Source of the DNA: Nannobrachium achirus
Taxonomy: Eukaryota > Chordata > Actinopteri > Myctophiformes > Myctophidae
DNA length: 64,000 nt
Direction: 5' to 3'
Assembly (NCBI GenBank): GCA_963921795.1
Contig: OY997657.1
Span: forward strand, 32,078,071 to 32,142,070
Shown: positions 10,200 to 30,455 of the stretch, one piece after another
Layout of the letters: every line of letters begins with the position of its first letter
How positions within the stretch are numbered: the stretch's first letter is position 1
Program-made: the position numbers and the translations under genes
The notes under the pieces: model-generated
Seen by the model: only the letters and a program-made list of their open reading frames with translations
Told to the model about the DNA's origin: nothing
Databases searched by the model: none

Positions 10200-10525
10200 T
10201 GGGTTTGGTGCGGCCCACCCTGACCGTCCTCCCTCCCTCCAGAGTGGAGATGGAGCAGGGCAGTGCCACACTGGTGTGTCTGGCCAACAGGGGCTTCCCC
10301 TCCACCTGGACTCTGGGCTGGAAGGTGGGGGGCAGCAGCAGGTCCTCTGGGGTGTCAGGCAGCCAGGAGGTCCTGGGGGGGGATGGCCACTACATCTGGA
10401 GCAATACCCTGACCCTCACTGCAGATGAGTGGAGGAAGGCGGGCTCAGTGGGCTGCGAGGCCAGTCTGAGTGGCCAGACCCCTGTCACTCAAACCCTGGA
10501 CCCTGGACAGTGTTCTTCTGTGTAG
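10200..10525 (+). CDS. Immunoglobulin light-chain constant domain (L1 type)
   Basis: A single C exon after a strong polypyrimidine tract and acceptor (CTCCTCCAG|T at 10199/10200). It encodes [20 protein letters not shown], first Cys in [12 protein letters not shown], Trp in LGWKVGG, second Cys in [11 protein letters not shown], and a C-terminus LDPGQCSSV whose Cys forms the bond to the heavy chain. Length, about 108 residues, is normal for CL. The start [11 protein letters not shown] closely resembles teleost IgL type 1 (kappa-like group). A polyadenylation signal AATAAA lies at 10702-10707. Confidence 0.94.
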
Positions 10526-11082
10526 AGAAAAGACAGCAGTGATATTGTGGAGCGCTTACGGCTTTTATTGGTACAAACATCTTGATATAAATCTGTTCTT
10601 CTTTCTATTTACCAACCTGAATTGATAAAATATACGCATTTGCAATTCAACTAACCTTGTTTCTGTTTCTGTGCTTGGATGAATTGCAAAAAGAATGTGC
10701 TAATAAAGTGTGATATTTTAGGAAAAGTCTATGTTTTGTGCAATTACTTTAGAAGCAGCATAATGTTTGTGATACATGGCTGTCAGCAGTGAAGGGGTAA
10801 TTTAATTATAAACATGACTTGAGTAGGTTGAACATGTGGGGAAAGAGATGTGCTTATCTTGAAATTACAGTAATTCCCTATTGTGTTTGTTCAAATCCAG
10901 AGCATTATGATTGTACATTGACATTTAGAGGAAAAGGATTGTGAACGATTGATTATTTGGGGAATGTATGCTTTGAAATCGTAGTTTTGTGTTCAGTGGT
11001 CTGTGTCAGAGTCTCTTCCCCTTCAACAGCTGCAGTAGGTTCCCGCTGTAACAGGTCAGTGATATGCGGTCTGACTGAGGGA
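10526..11082. other. C 3' untranslated region and V2 3' flank
   Basis: 10526 to about 10730 is the 3' UTR of the constant gene with AATAAA at 10702. 10990-11082 matches the 3' flank of V1 (CAGTGGTCTGTGTCAGAGTC), showing that V segments were duplicated with their flanks. Confidence 0.7.
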
Positions 11083-11110
11083 GGTTTTTGTACGACTCTA
11101 AATCACTGTG
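11083..11110 (-). promoter_or_regulatory. V2 recombination signal, 12-bp spacer
   Basis: Heptamer CACAGTG (11110-11104), spacer of 12 bases identical to V1, nonamer ACAAAAACC (11091-11083). Confidence 0.95.
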
Positions 11111-11598
11111 TGAACACACCGCCACTATGATAACTCTGACAGTAATAAACTGCTGCAAGGTCTTCATTCTGAACTCCACTGATGGTCAAAGTGAAGTCAG
11201 TGCTGCTTCCACTGCCACTGAACCGAGCTGGTGTTTGGGATTCACGCTGACTTATAAGTTTTATCAGAAGCTTAGGGGTCTCTCCAGATTTCTGTTGATA
11301 CCAGTGCAGACGATCTCCATATGTAGAATCTCTATGAACAGCTTTGTTAGTTTTACAGGTCAGAGTAACAGCAGCTCCTGGAGTAACTGTCATGAAGGGA
11401 GGCTGAGTCACAGTCACCTGACTGCTGGATGCTGCAGACAGAAACCAAATATTGATTAAATCTCAGAATAAAATATTAACAGGACAAATAGGAAATAGGA
11501 AAGAAATAGATTAAAGATTGATGAACATTTTGTTACACATATTGACCTGTGAAACAGCAGCAGACCAGTGTACTGATGAGGATGGTGATGAGAGTCAT
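11111..11598 (-). CDS. Immunoglobulin light-chain V segment V2
   Basis: Leader exon 11598-11547 ([16 protein letters not shown]) and V exon 11431-11111, joined in phase 1 (G|CA). The V domain [56 protein letters not shown] and [12 protein letters not shown] has both cysteines and the core tryptophan and is open. It is close to V1 and differs mainly around CDR1 and CDR3. Octamer-like ATGCAAAA (11666-11673, complement) and ACTATAAACC upstream form a V promoter. It lies downstream of C and is still in reverse orientation, so its use would invert the J-C segment. Confidence 0.93.
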
Positions 11599-11827
11599 GG
11601 TTGCTGTGGTTTCTGTTGTGTTGAGTGACAGCTCTGACTATAAACCTTCTCAGAATCTGCTGACAATGCAAAACCTCCTGTCTATGGAAATTATCTGTAT
11701 GGTCTCAGCACACTGAAGATAGGAGGAACACGCAAAGATAGAACAATGTTAAGATATCCTGTTTGGAAAAGTAAATTGCTACTTACTCTATGTGGTTTGT
11801 ATGATTTCATGAAAACTACTGTTGCAA

Positions 11828-12080
11828 GTAGAGAAAAGACACAATCGATATTATGGAGTTGCTGTTTTTGGTACAAACACCTTGATGTAAATCTGTTCTT
11901 TCTATTTTCCAACCTGAAATGGTTTCAGCTATAGAATTGATCTAAAATACTATACCCATATCATGCAATTCATCTACCTGGGGTTTGCTTGTTTCTGTTA
12001 TTTGTTTGAATGAATTGCATGATACATTTGCTAATAAAGTGTGATGTTGTAAGATATATGAATGTTTTGTGCGAGTACTT
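11828..12080 (+). pseudogene. Relic of a second light-chain C gene 3' UTR
   Basis: This stretch matches the sequence beginning at the stop codon of the C exon (10523 onward). Shared blocks include GTAGAGAAAAGACA, TTGGTACAAACA.CTTGAT, TAAATCTGTTCTT and GCTAATAAAGTGTGAT, with AATAAA at about 12032. No C-domain coding sequence precedes it. A V-J-C unit therefore seems to have been duplicated and its C exon lost, leaving the 3' flank. Confidence 0.65.
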
Positions 12081-12376
12081 ATGTAACATCTGTTTGTGGT
12101 ATATCATGCCTGTCTGCAGGGGGTAAATTATAAACATTGACTGGTGGAGGTTGAATCATCTGGGGACAGAGATGTGCTTTAAGGAGTGACAGTAACTCTA
12201 ACTAAATTGTACATTGACTTTTAGTGGAAAATGATTGTGACCAATTGATTATTTGGGGAATTCTTTTTGAAACGATAGTTTTGTGTTCAGTGGTTCAGTC
12301 TCTTCCCCTTCAACAGCTGCAGTATATGTTCCCGCTGAAACAGGTCAGTGTCTATTTATGCAGTCTGACTGAGAGA

Positions 12377-12404
12377 GGTTTTTGTACAACTCTAAATCAC
12401 TGTG
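12377..12404 (-). promoter_or_regulatory. V3 pseudogene recombination signal, 12-bp spacer
   Basis: Heptamer CACAGTG (12404-12398), spacer ATTTAGAGTTGT, nonamer ACAAAAACC (12385-12377). It is still consensus although the V exon is damaged. Confidence 0.93.
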
Positions 12405-12736
12405 TGAACACAGCAGCACTGTTTCTCTCATGGTAACTCTGGCAGTAGTAAACTGCTGCATGGTCTTCAGTCTGAACTCCACTGATGGTCAAAGTGAAGT
12501 CAGTTCTGCTTCCATGCACTGCCACTCAACCGAGCTGGTGTTTGGGATTCATGTAGATTTGTAAATGTTATTAGAAGCTTAGGTGGCTCTCCAGATCTCT
12601 GTTGATACCAGTGTAGATAATGTCCATTATAATTTCTATGAACAGCTTTGTTAGTTGTACAGGTCAGTGTAACAGCTGCTCCTAGAGTAACCTGTCATGA
12701 ATGGAGGCTGAGTCACAGTCATCTGACTGCTGGATG
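12405..12736 (-). pseudogene. Light-chain V pseudogene (V3)
   Basis: It aligns with V1 and V2 along its whole length. It carries a 4-base insertion in the framework-3 region (TGCATGGAAG on the minus strand) and an extra base in the framework-1 region near 12690, so the frame is broken. No leader exon resembling MTLITIL was found upstream at 12780-12900. The recombination signal is intact, so it could still rearrange unproductively or donate sequence. Confidence 0.85.
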
Positions 12737-13257
12737 CTGTAGACAAAAACAAAATATGAATTAAATCTCAGAACTAACCATGTAATTTCCATGAAACAAA
12801 CATTAAAAAAATATTCTGTGTGTCTTTCAGTGGGACATTTTTCATTTTTAATTAATTAAATTGGGGAAGAACATCTGTGTCTGTCTGGTACTGTTCAATT
12901 GTTAGAGGGAGAAAAAAAAATCACCATCATGTTTATTCAAATCTGTGTTTCACTTCCTCTTTTGATTTCAGATGACGATAAAGGGGATGTACAGTATACA
13001 GCATTTATACTGAGACACAGGACCAATGGTCCATGTCAGAGTTTTTGAGCGGCTCCTGGAACAAGAGCTAAACATCTGGCTTTGTCCGGTGTCCAAACTG
13101 GTGGAGAAAACCATGTTCAAAAAGTAAAGCTTAAGTAAACGAAGCGTGGCCAGATGTAGGCCACGCTTACTTAAGGTCCGGAACACGTAAATAGCACCAC
13201 TCACTCCACACTAGGTGTGATTTTTACTACACTGGTGTGGTGTTGGGGCAGGTTAAC
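12737..13257. other. V3 upstream region, no gene
   Basis: A hairpin with arms TAAGTAA..AAGCGTGGCC and GGCCACGCTTACTTA lies at about 13131-13174. Near 13021-13040 CCAATGGTCCATGTCAGAG weakly resembles V 3' flanks. Confidence 0.4.
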
Positions 13258-13285
13258 CATTTTTGTATTGCTCTAACTCACTGTG
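13258..13285 (-). promoter_or_regulatory. Orphan 12-bp-spacer recombination signal
   Basis: On the minus strand: heptamer CACAGTG (13285-13279), 12-base spacer, nonamer ACAAAAATG (13266-13258; 8 of 9 to the V nonamer). Orientation matches V1-V3. No V exon is recognisable at 13286-13600, so this is either a fossil V end or a cryptic signal. Confidence 0.45.
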
Positions 13286-13929
13286 TGCGTAGCACTGTCT
13301 GGATTATCAAGTGTAATATAAAGAGTACACAATGTAAAATGTTGAACACATTACTGTAACTTAACACTATAGCTCATAATAAAAGTTAAATTGCACTGCT
13401 TTTTTATTAAGGCTCAAATAAAGTCATACAATAATAGTATTTCACCTAACTATTCCAATTATAGGAATAGGCTATTAGTTTGGTTATCAGTGAAGCATAA
13501 CAGCCATTCAAATGGCTTCCACCATAGGCAAATACACACCTGTATCCACTGATGTGGGAAAATGTATGACTGTGCAGTTGAAATGGTTAATTAATTTTCA
13601 GTTCTTTTTTTGATGGGCCCTGGAGCCATTGTAGCCCCAAAGCGAGATCCCACTGTACTCTTATGAGGTGAGGTCTTATTTTGGTACATAGAAGAGTCAA
13701 TTGCCTTTCCAGTGCAGATACTAGGACCTTTTTCAAAAGCAAAGGACATTTTCCCTAAACACACATATGCAACAATCACTCAATAAGTTCTTCATTAGTT
13801 CATATTGGCAAGTACATTCATGTTGAAAAGTACTATTTAATTGATTTTGCGAAGGAGTAACTTAGTAAGTCCTTTCACCAGAACAGATAGTCAGGCGGCA
13901 ATTCTGGAAAAAGGCCTTCTATAAGCAGG

Positions 13930-15652
13930 TTAGAGGCATTTGGGGGTAAAAGTGGGTAACCAGGCCATTTTACATAATTCAGGGGTGCAGAATCTGAAAA
14001 ACCTGGTTACCAATCAAAATTTTGAGTTTTTGACCTTCTAATTTGCATAACAAAGTGGCTACCGAATTGTACATTTTGAACTATTTATTCAAGCAATATT
14101 TCTCTTTCAAAAAACTTTTCATTATTTTATCATATAATCAGGGTTTTGCGAACACCCAGGACAGTTTTTGAGTTGCTTGATTCAGTTTATATTTAGATAT
14201 TTGATATTCATTGTATCAGACACGCCCCCTTCCTATACAAACCCATTGTAACTTCAAACTCCATTTTAACCATGATAGATTTTATGAAAACACCCATCCT
14301 TTTTTCTGGTGACTCCTGACGCCCTCCTAAAACGTGAGCAGGCCGTGTTCTTTCGATAACTCCTTTCATTTCTTTTAAATAATTTATTTTTTGTATTTAT
14401 TTATTTGTCATTTTCCCAAATAATTATTAAAAAGAAACTAAAAAAGTTATCGAAAAACACTGCCTGTTCGTGTATTAAGAGGGCGTCAGGAGTCACCAGA
14501 AAAAAAGGATGGGTGTTTTCATTGAATCTATCATGGTTAAAATGTTTTTGTATTTAAGTGAAATATCTCTTTTAAATAAAAATAAAACATTTTAACCATG
14601 ATAGATTCAATGAAAACACCCATTCTTTTTTCTGGTGACTCCTGATGCCCTTCTAATACACGAACAGGTAGTGTTCTTTCGATAACCTTTTTAGTTTATT
14701 TTCTATAATTATTTGGGAAAATGAAAGAAATAAAATACAATTAACACATTCCCCGCCATTTAACAATACCTTCGTACTCTACCATGCCTCCAGTCTCCAT
14801 AGACTTCCATGTAATTCATAGTGCACGGATCATGCACACCCATGCCTAGATAATGCACCACGTGTGTCCACATTGCTCACAGCTTTCAAACAAAAAAATC
14901 CGAATGGAAATCCGTTCAGGCATTCATGAGATAGAAGCCATTATGTTTTCCTAAAATGTAAACAAAGATGGCTGCCATGTTTGATAGATGGGGTTGCTAT
15001 GGGGGTTAAACATGCAATTTCGCGATTTCTATCATTCTTTGGGGTCAAAAAAAATTTTGAAAAAAAAAATGTTTTGATTTTTTTTTTTTTTTTTTTTTTT
15101 TTCAAAATGGCGGAAATTCTCGGGACTATCGGGCCTGGCAGGGAAAGACATTGAAATAATCTCGGGACTATCGGGCCTGGCATGCAATGAGTTAAGAACT
15201 TATTAAAGATAAATGAAAAATGTTATTGACAAAACATAACCTGCTCACGTATTAGGAGCATATCAGGAGTCACCAGAAAAAAGGACGGGTGTTCTCATTA
15301 AATCTATCATGGTTAAAATGGAGTTTGAAGTTACAATGGGTTTGTATAGGAAGGGGGTGTGTCTGATAAAATGAATATCAAATATCTAAATCTAAACTGA
15401 ATCAAACAACTCAAAAACTGTCCTGGGTGTTCCCAAAAGCTTGATTAGACGATAAAATTACTAAAGGTTTTTTGAAAGTGAAATATCCCTTGAAGAAATA
15501 GTTTAAAATTGACAATTCTGCAGCTATTTTGTTATGCAAATTAGAAGGTCAAAAACTCAAAATTTTGCTTGGTAACCATTTTTTTCAGATTCAGCACCCT
15601 TGAATTGTGCAAAATAGACTGGTTACCAACTTTTACCCCAAAATGCCTCTAA
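13930..15652. mobile_element. Nested fold-back repeat, about 1.7 kb
   Basis: Outer arms 13930 to about 14360 and about 15240-15652 are reverse complements starting TTAGAGGCATTTNGGGG. Inner copies of CATCCTTTTTTCTGGTGACTC occur near 14295, 14494 (inverted), 14622 and 15276 (inverted), so the centre is a second palindrome. A separate TTAA-flanked element (14745-15191) interrupts it. No target duplication was recognised and there is no coding capacity. Confidence 0.6.
14745..15191. mobile_element. TTAA-flanked MITE 1 (piggyBac/Kolobok-like)
   Basis: TTAA lies on both sides (14741-14744, 15192-15195). The right end reads inward CTCATTGCATGCCAGG; the left CACATTCCCCGCC. Near the right end GCCAGGCCCGATAGTCCCGA occurs twice, about 43 bp apart. 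Two other elements (50114-50713, 59757-60254) share this layout. Confidence 0.55.
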
Positions 15653-17302
15653 CAATCAAATTTTTCAGAAATACCACTAGACTAAGAAGAGATTAGATCA
15701 GATGACAAGTGAGAGGGAAGTAATTTTATTTATTTAATAGCGTATCAGTTCAATAGTGCCACCTGGAGTCCAAAAATGTTACTCACACAGCAATGACAAT
15801 AGAGTATTCCATGAAAAATGCTGTGATTTCACAAGGCTTCGATTCACAAGTAGGGGTTCTTGGCTTTATTATTTAAAACAAACAGTATTGCTAACCTTTT
15901 GACTGGAATATGTGCTCTGGCCTGGAATCTTATGTCACTTAATAGTGTAATATTCCTCTCCATGACCAAGTGAGTTCTTCAAAACTGGCTAACATGAGCT
16001 CTGTGAAAACATAATCAAATGGGATTTCTGAGGGGTTCAATGGTCCTGACCTGTGTAGGTTACCAGATACAGTAACTGGGGTTTGCTGCATCAGAGCGGT
16101 TGTGATAGTTTCTGGTAAATTGCCAACATAATAAGTAGATGAAATTTACTTTCAAATTCTTTCATACAGTATAATGGTCTCACTGGGAGTGTTTATCCTC
16201 GGTGGTAAATCCCACCTGTTACTCCAAGCACATTAAAAATACAAACACAAGGAATTATGACTTTTTTCTGCCCTGTTCTGATGCCGTCACTTATCAATCC
16301 AGTTCATTGTGAGTTAATGAACATACAGTGAGATGGAACTGATGTGAAAAACAAATAATGTGGTTCATAATATGGACATCTTTCATATTAGTTAGTAAAT
16401 ATAACACAATGATAGAAAAACTTGCTGAAAGTACATAATATACAAAACAATGCAAATAGTCCTCCAGTTCTGTATTAAAAAAGAGAGAAGAAAAACAACT
16501 ATTTGCATTCAAAGGGACACTGTTATACAACATGTGTTGCACTTAACCAACAAGGCATGGCATGTACAGGATATAACAAAATACAACATCCTTTACAAAC
16601 ATGATGGTGAGGAAAAACGTAGATTCTCCAACGATGGCAGTCAGAACTGAGCAACAGTTCTCACATAACAACCGCTACGTTAACATTTGTTTCCGTGTTT
16701 GACAGAAGGAATGAATTAAGTCTGTGTTGGTTTGAGATTAAAAAAATTGTGTTTTTGTGCATCAACTCTTCATGAAAAGAAGAAGTGCGGAGTGCATGAG
16801 AGTTGAATGATCTGAATCAACTGGCACTGCAGACAAGTGATCACTAACACAAATATGCAGGTAAGAAGGGACACATGAATTGGAAACGGACAGACAAAAT
16901 GTGGAGTAGAGAGTTTGGCTGCATGAGTCTATGGAACATGGCACAAAAGGCACACAGACTAAAAAGGCACATTGGCAGAAAGGGAACATTGGGCACCAGT
17001 TGAGAAACCCTTGAGATTGTGTGAAGTCATTTGAAGATCAAAATCAGAGACACAAACAAATGATCGGACACGAGAATCATTCAAAGTTGCTAAGCTAAGG
17101 GATGTCATCGGGGTAGAAAATTAACTCCAGCCTCCAGCAAAAAACTAAAAACAAGTAGTCGTGGTCTTTTGGCTGGTGTTACAGTACGTAGTAATTTTTA
17201 TTTGAAGGTTCTCCTAGTCTGTAAAGTTCGATTCCTGCTCTGATTATCATAAATAGACCAGTAGAAGATGAGAGTTAGCACAGTATCCACTGGCATTGCC
17301 GC
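15653..17302. other. pak2 3' untranslated and flanking sequence
   Basis: No coding exon was seen. On the minus strand an AATAAA lies at 17202-17197, about 100 bases past the pak2 stop, with other candidates further away near 15870 and 15725, so the transcript end is uncertain. Confidence 0.45.
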
Positions 17303-25618
<8,316 letters not shown>

Positions 25619-25705
25619 CTACACACATGTACACCTGTGAGATAAAGAGATTCGGACACGTAAATGCACGATCACACACAGAGATATGCACGCACGCCAC
25701 CCACT

Positions 25706-25968
25706 ATATTGTCGTTGTGGCGTGAAAACCTTGTATGTCCAAAACCGTTTGTTTTGCATTTATCATTTTAAAAAGGATTTAAAATTGTGAAAACAGCCGA
25801 TCTACAAGCACACAACGCCTCGCACCGCGAGGCGTTGTGTGCTTGTAGATCTGCTGTTTTCACTACTTTTGTGCGATGGCCTTGTACGATGAAGCAGGGC
25901 TTTACTTGGCGAAAGAACGTACAAATTTGAAACTTGGATACACGGTTTCCACCCGACAACGACGATAT
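25706..25968. mobile_element. 263-bp MITE with ATATCGTCGTTGTCG ends (copy 2)
   Basis: Its reverse complement aligns with 9882-10126 nearly end to end: GTCGTTGTCGGGTGGAAACC, AAGCCCTGCTTCATCGTACA, TTTTGGACATACAAGGTTTT. The insert at 25787-25863 is a near-perfect hairpin. It lies about 90 bp upstream of the pak2 start codon, in the 5' intron. Confidence 0.65.
25787..25863. repeat. GATCTACAAG hairpin repeat, near-perfect long form
   Basis: Arms of about 36 bp, GTGAAAACAGCCGATCTACA and inward ACAACGCCTCG, pair almost perfectly around CACC. It is the best-preserved copy of the family. Confidence 0.85.
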
Positions 25969-27139
25969 GTCTACAGACGCACACATCCTAAAGAGAATTT
26001 TGAGACTGTCAATCTCTAAAATAAATACCGTAAAAGCACAACATCTCTGCCTATGTGCGTATCTGTGCTTTGCGTATCCCAATAATCGATCGACCATTGA
26101 CTGCAAACTGTGCAGTGGCCGAGATCCGAGAGGTTGGTCTCCAAAGAATATTGATGAACCTGCAAATACGCATCTATGGTCGACTCGAAACAGCTGTTGG
26201 CATCTCCATAAATGGGCATACAAGGGACACAGACATGCAGACAGATGCAGAGATTTCCATATATGGGCATCTCCATATATGGGCATAAAAGACACATGCA
26301 GATAGACAGATAGAGAGATCTTCATATATGAGCATAAAGGGACACAGAGGCATATTACAGCTAGCCTGACAACGTGTACAATGTTGCATAACTGGAGGGG
26401 CATGTTTGGCAGCGTTCCCAACGGCATCAGCCTAGTCAATCATAGATACTTAACCTGCGCCATAGCCAACTTAGTATACTAATAGCCAACATTCAGCAAA
26501 AATAGGCAAAGATTTGGAAATAATTGGCAAACCTTTGGCAAAAATAGATCTACAGGCTCACATGGCTGTTGATATACAACAAACTAAGTATATATGGTTT
26601 AAGTTGTTGAAGTATACAACCAGAATACAATCTAAGGTAACAAAGAAGCACAAGAAGCAGTGCTCCATACATCTACATTTAGCCTTTATCCAAAGGATAA
26701 AAACAACAACCAAGCAACAAGACAACAAGGTCACAGCAGAACTATACCGTTATCAAAACAAGCTGAACCAGACACACTTAAGTACAGAGACAAGACACAC
26801 TCAAACTCACACCTACTACGTATGTCTGCCAGCCACACTGCTGTCTGGTCTGGTCTCCTACTCTATGTTTGAAAGAAGGGAACAGAAAGAGATAGCAGGA
26901 AGTATAGTTGACAGGGTGATGTGACGTGTTGTGTCTCGTTCATGTCTTTGCAAATGAATGAGGAAGGAAGAGAGCGAGACAGAGCAAAGAATATCACTGA
27001 CTCTTGAGTGAGAGACTGGGTTTGTTGAGGGGAGTAAAAGATAGAACGAGCAAGGAGGGAAGACCAGGGATGTAATACAGAGCAGTGTGGGGAAGACAAA
27101 GACTATGAAAGAAGTACATAAATAAAGTTAGACTATTAT

Positions 27140-27215
27140 TGGGTGCCTTGTTGGTGCAGTGCACGGACCGCGTGCTCCTTGTGGGCCGCGTGGACCCGGG
27201 TTTGAGTCCAGCCGC
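27140..27215 (+). repeat. tRNA-derived SINE head
   Basis: It has an A-box-like TTGGTGCAGTG and a B-box-like GGGTTTGAGTCC about 40 bases apart, as in a pol III promoter. The stem arms do not fold into a normal cloverleaf and there is no clear discriminator or acceptor stem, so it reads as a SINE rather than a tRNA gene. The tail continues GTTAGGGTTTGGGTTAGG near 27280. Confidence 0.55.
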
Positions 27216-27406
27216 CGTTGGGGAAATCTCGCTATTTCTACGTCCCATCATTTCGACTAAGGGAGTCAGCAGGTTAGCTAGGTTAGGGTTTGGGTTAGGT
27301 TTAGGCATAGAGGTTAATATTCACCCACGTCGGCAGGTTAGCTATTCACCAGGTTAACATTCACCTGTGTCGAAAGAATGAACCATCGAACAGATGCTAT
27401 GTCACA

Positions 27407-27830
27407 TTATTACCCGGCTTGTTTGGATGCTTGATTCCGATTGGTCGAGCGCTGAAATCAGCGGTGAATTATGAGCGTATAATGACCGCTCCGCTCTATA
27501 ATTCACAGCTGCCTAATCAACGGCTCAGAGCAGCTGCTGCATTCAGGCTGAGCTGTGTGAATGTATCCAACATTTCTACCATGTAAACAAACACACAGCG
27601 TCATTTACAACCAAACTTTGCCCTGAAGAATGTCTTTAAAAACATTTTAGGCGAGAAATAGACGACGCAGTAACAGAAAATGGATTCTATTTGACCAGCA
27701 CTTCCTTGTTTTCCAAGGCGACCGTGTTACGCTGGGGGGACGCACTTTCAGCCGTCTGTAAACAAGGAAATACTTTGTTGTTTTTAGTTTTTAGTCAAAT
27801 TATTAATTTTATTTAGTAGCCGGGTAATAA
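27407..27830. mobile_element. MITE with TTATTACCCGGCT ends
   Basis: TTATTACCCGGCT at the left is inverted as AGCCGGGTAATAA at the right. The type is widespread in teleosts. No target duplication was assigned. Confidence 0.6.
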
Positions 27831-27832
27831 GC

Positions 27833-27936
27833 GGGATAACATCTCGCTCAGCAGTCATTATCGAGTGACAGGAGCCCTTCATCAACCTGTCGGGCTCCTA
27901 TCACTCGATAATGACTGCTGAGCGAGATGTTATCCC
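27833..27936. repeat. 104-bp perfect-stem hairpin
   Basis: GGGATAACATCTCGCTCAGC and its reverse complement enclose a short loop near CCTTCATCAACC, with arms of about 45 bp and very few mismatches. It abuts the 27407-27830 element and is probably part of the same family. Confidence 0.8.
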
Positions 27937-28526
27937 TTGCATATCGACACGCTCCCGCCGCCGTCATTCTCTCATCTGTCTACCCTTGGATTTGTGTCTA
28001 ATCTCTACACTCTCCTAATTTGAGCAATGAAGCATAACATTTGCACTCAAGGTTGAGTCTCTGAGTATTTATTAGTTGTCCTTATAAAAAGGTGAACTTA
28101 TGACAACCTGCTTCGAACACATATACGCCTCCATAGTCCATAAACACATGTACACGTGTGTATTTGGTTCAAAAGACTGCTGATGACCGACAAGGCAGTC
28201 AAGGGCATGGTACTACGCATTACTTTCAAGGCATGATGCACCCTTGACCCTACAGTTGCTCTGTATACACAGTAGTCTACTAGTCTATGCTAAATGCCAA
28301 AATTGTAGATTAGACACACACACGCTTGAGCCCCTGCCCTTTTATCCGTATCTAAAAAGTTCCCTCTCCACTCCAGACCATGAATGCATTTTTGAGCGGT
28401 GGTCACACGGTCTCCATAGCGTTGCCGTGTGTGTATCTGTCTGTATGTCAGTATGTAGCCTGAGTACTCCTGGGTGACCAGAGAGGGTGCTGTTGAGTCT
28501 AGCCTGAGCATCAACTGCAATGCAAT

Positions 28527-28686
<160 letters not shown>

Positions 28687-28978
28687 AATGCATGTATTTT
28701 ACCCATATACCTCAACCCCTGCTCCACTCACCCAGCGGTGCACAGCCTCCACCGCTCAGTTCACAAAGGTGTGATTTTTTTACTATGGTGAAAGAAATGC
28801 AAATGCCCCCTTTCCATGCCATACCTGAAGGCAAGAGAATTGCCTTGTCCAAACTCTCCTGAACTTTAATGCAGCATCTTATGTTGAAAGAATTGCCCTC
28901 TCTGTGTAGAAATCCATGTCGTACACCACATCTCCAGTATTGACTTGATTATGCTTAGTTCAGTGTGGTATCATGCAC

Positions 28979-29040
28979 CGAAAATAGCTGACCTCCAAGC
29001 TCTGCGACATGTTGTGAGCTTGGAGGTATGCTATTTTCAA
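28979..29040. repeat. GATCTACAAG hairpin repeat
   Basis: CGAAAATAGCTGACCTCCAA pairs with TTGGAGGTATGCTATTTTC. Both arms carry the same ACCTCCAAG variant, a compensated change in the stem. Confidence 0.75.
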
Positions 29041-30384
29041 TATTTCCACCAAAAGGCCCTTTAGAAATGTCAGCCCCTGCCTCTCTAACATTCTCTGCAC
29101 GTCCCCCCCACACACACGCACGCACACACACACACACACACACACAAATTGCCAACTACACAGCCTACATTCTTAGTGACATCACAGACAAGAAACAGGA
29201 AGCAAACAAAGGTTTCCTCACTTCCTGTGTCTGATCCCGCTGACACAGTCTCTCTGGATAACAAATGTGGCTTCTGAGTCAGGTGGGCTGGCCCAGTACT
29301 AGGTAAGCCACAAATATTGCATGGAGCAAACATGTTAGCATGCAGGCTGCCTTGTACTGCTACCTACTATGCTTCAAACTTAATGCAAATTCTGAAGCAG
29401 TGCAGGTCAATTCAGCGAGCCAAACATGCCGGTCTACATTCCACTGAGGGGGTGATCTCCTTGCTACAGGCTTTGCTTTGTGCGTTTCTCATTGTCAGTA
29501 TTTAACAATGTATTACACTACAATGTACTACAAATTGACCCTTGGGGGTAAGAAAGATAACCTTGAACAGTGACTCAACATCAACAGTATAGGCCTAATC
29601 TTATGAAAATGCCACGAGTTTATTCATGTTGGATTATTTGGCTGATATAATAACCTATTCCTCAGCCTATGAGCAGAATGTACAGTTCTGTTGTGAACCC
29701 CAGGAAGAGTAGCTGCTGCTAAGGTAGTAGCTAATGGGGATCCAAATAAACAATAAACTCAGACGTAATATTCTACTCTGAATATTCCAACAACTATTTC
29801 ATGTAGTGTAAGCTTATAAGTTGTAAACCTAAAATAGGTCAGTAGTACCCTGGTACAGTTCAGAATCAGGATAACTATGTGATAAGACAGCCTGTCTGCA
29901 ACAGGTTGTGACAGTAGCATTAATTGTTAGTCAAATCTTGAAATACAGCAAAATTACACCAAGCCATGACATTGGAAAGAAAGCACTCAGTCAACGTACA
30001 TACCATGCTCTCCTAAAGTACCTCTTGGTCACCTTCCTCCTTTTCAAGGAAGAAGGCCATTAGTTGAGCTAATGGATACTAGTTGGGCTAATGGATACTT
30101 ACCCCTTTGTTCCCTCTTCTGTGCCTTACAGAAGACTAGTAAAAACAATAACAGCTTTTGTTATATTCCCTGGTCGAGTGTACAGCATGTAGGGTCTTCT
30201 CCTTCGCTCCTTTATCTAGCTCTCCCTTACTACTTCCTTCTAGGTCTCTCTCTTTCTCCCTATTCGCAGGGCAGGTTATAGCAGGCTGGCTCATTCCTCA
30301 GTGGTCCAGGAGACAACAAGTACTGTCTTGTCCCTGCAAAGTAAAATTAGAGCCCAGCCCAGCCTTAATGTGCATCTTCAAATT

Positions 30385-30391
30385 GTGTGTG

Positions 30392-30454
<63 letters not shown>

Positions 30455-30455
30455 A
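30385..30455. repeat. (TG)n(TGCG)n microsatellite
   Basis: TG units followed by about 11 CGTG units. Confidence 0.95.

Noticed and set aside
25768-26439. A 223-codon minus-strand frame, the longest uninterrupted frame in this part
   Set aside because: It runs across a MITE with a perfect hairpin and repeated ATATGGGCAT blocks. The peptide has repeats such as SVYLHVSFMPIYGDAHI but no recognisable domain.
27140-27215. Functional tRNA gene
   Set aside because: A- and B-boxes are present, but acceptor and anticodon stems do not pair, so it is a SINE head.
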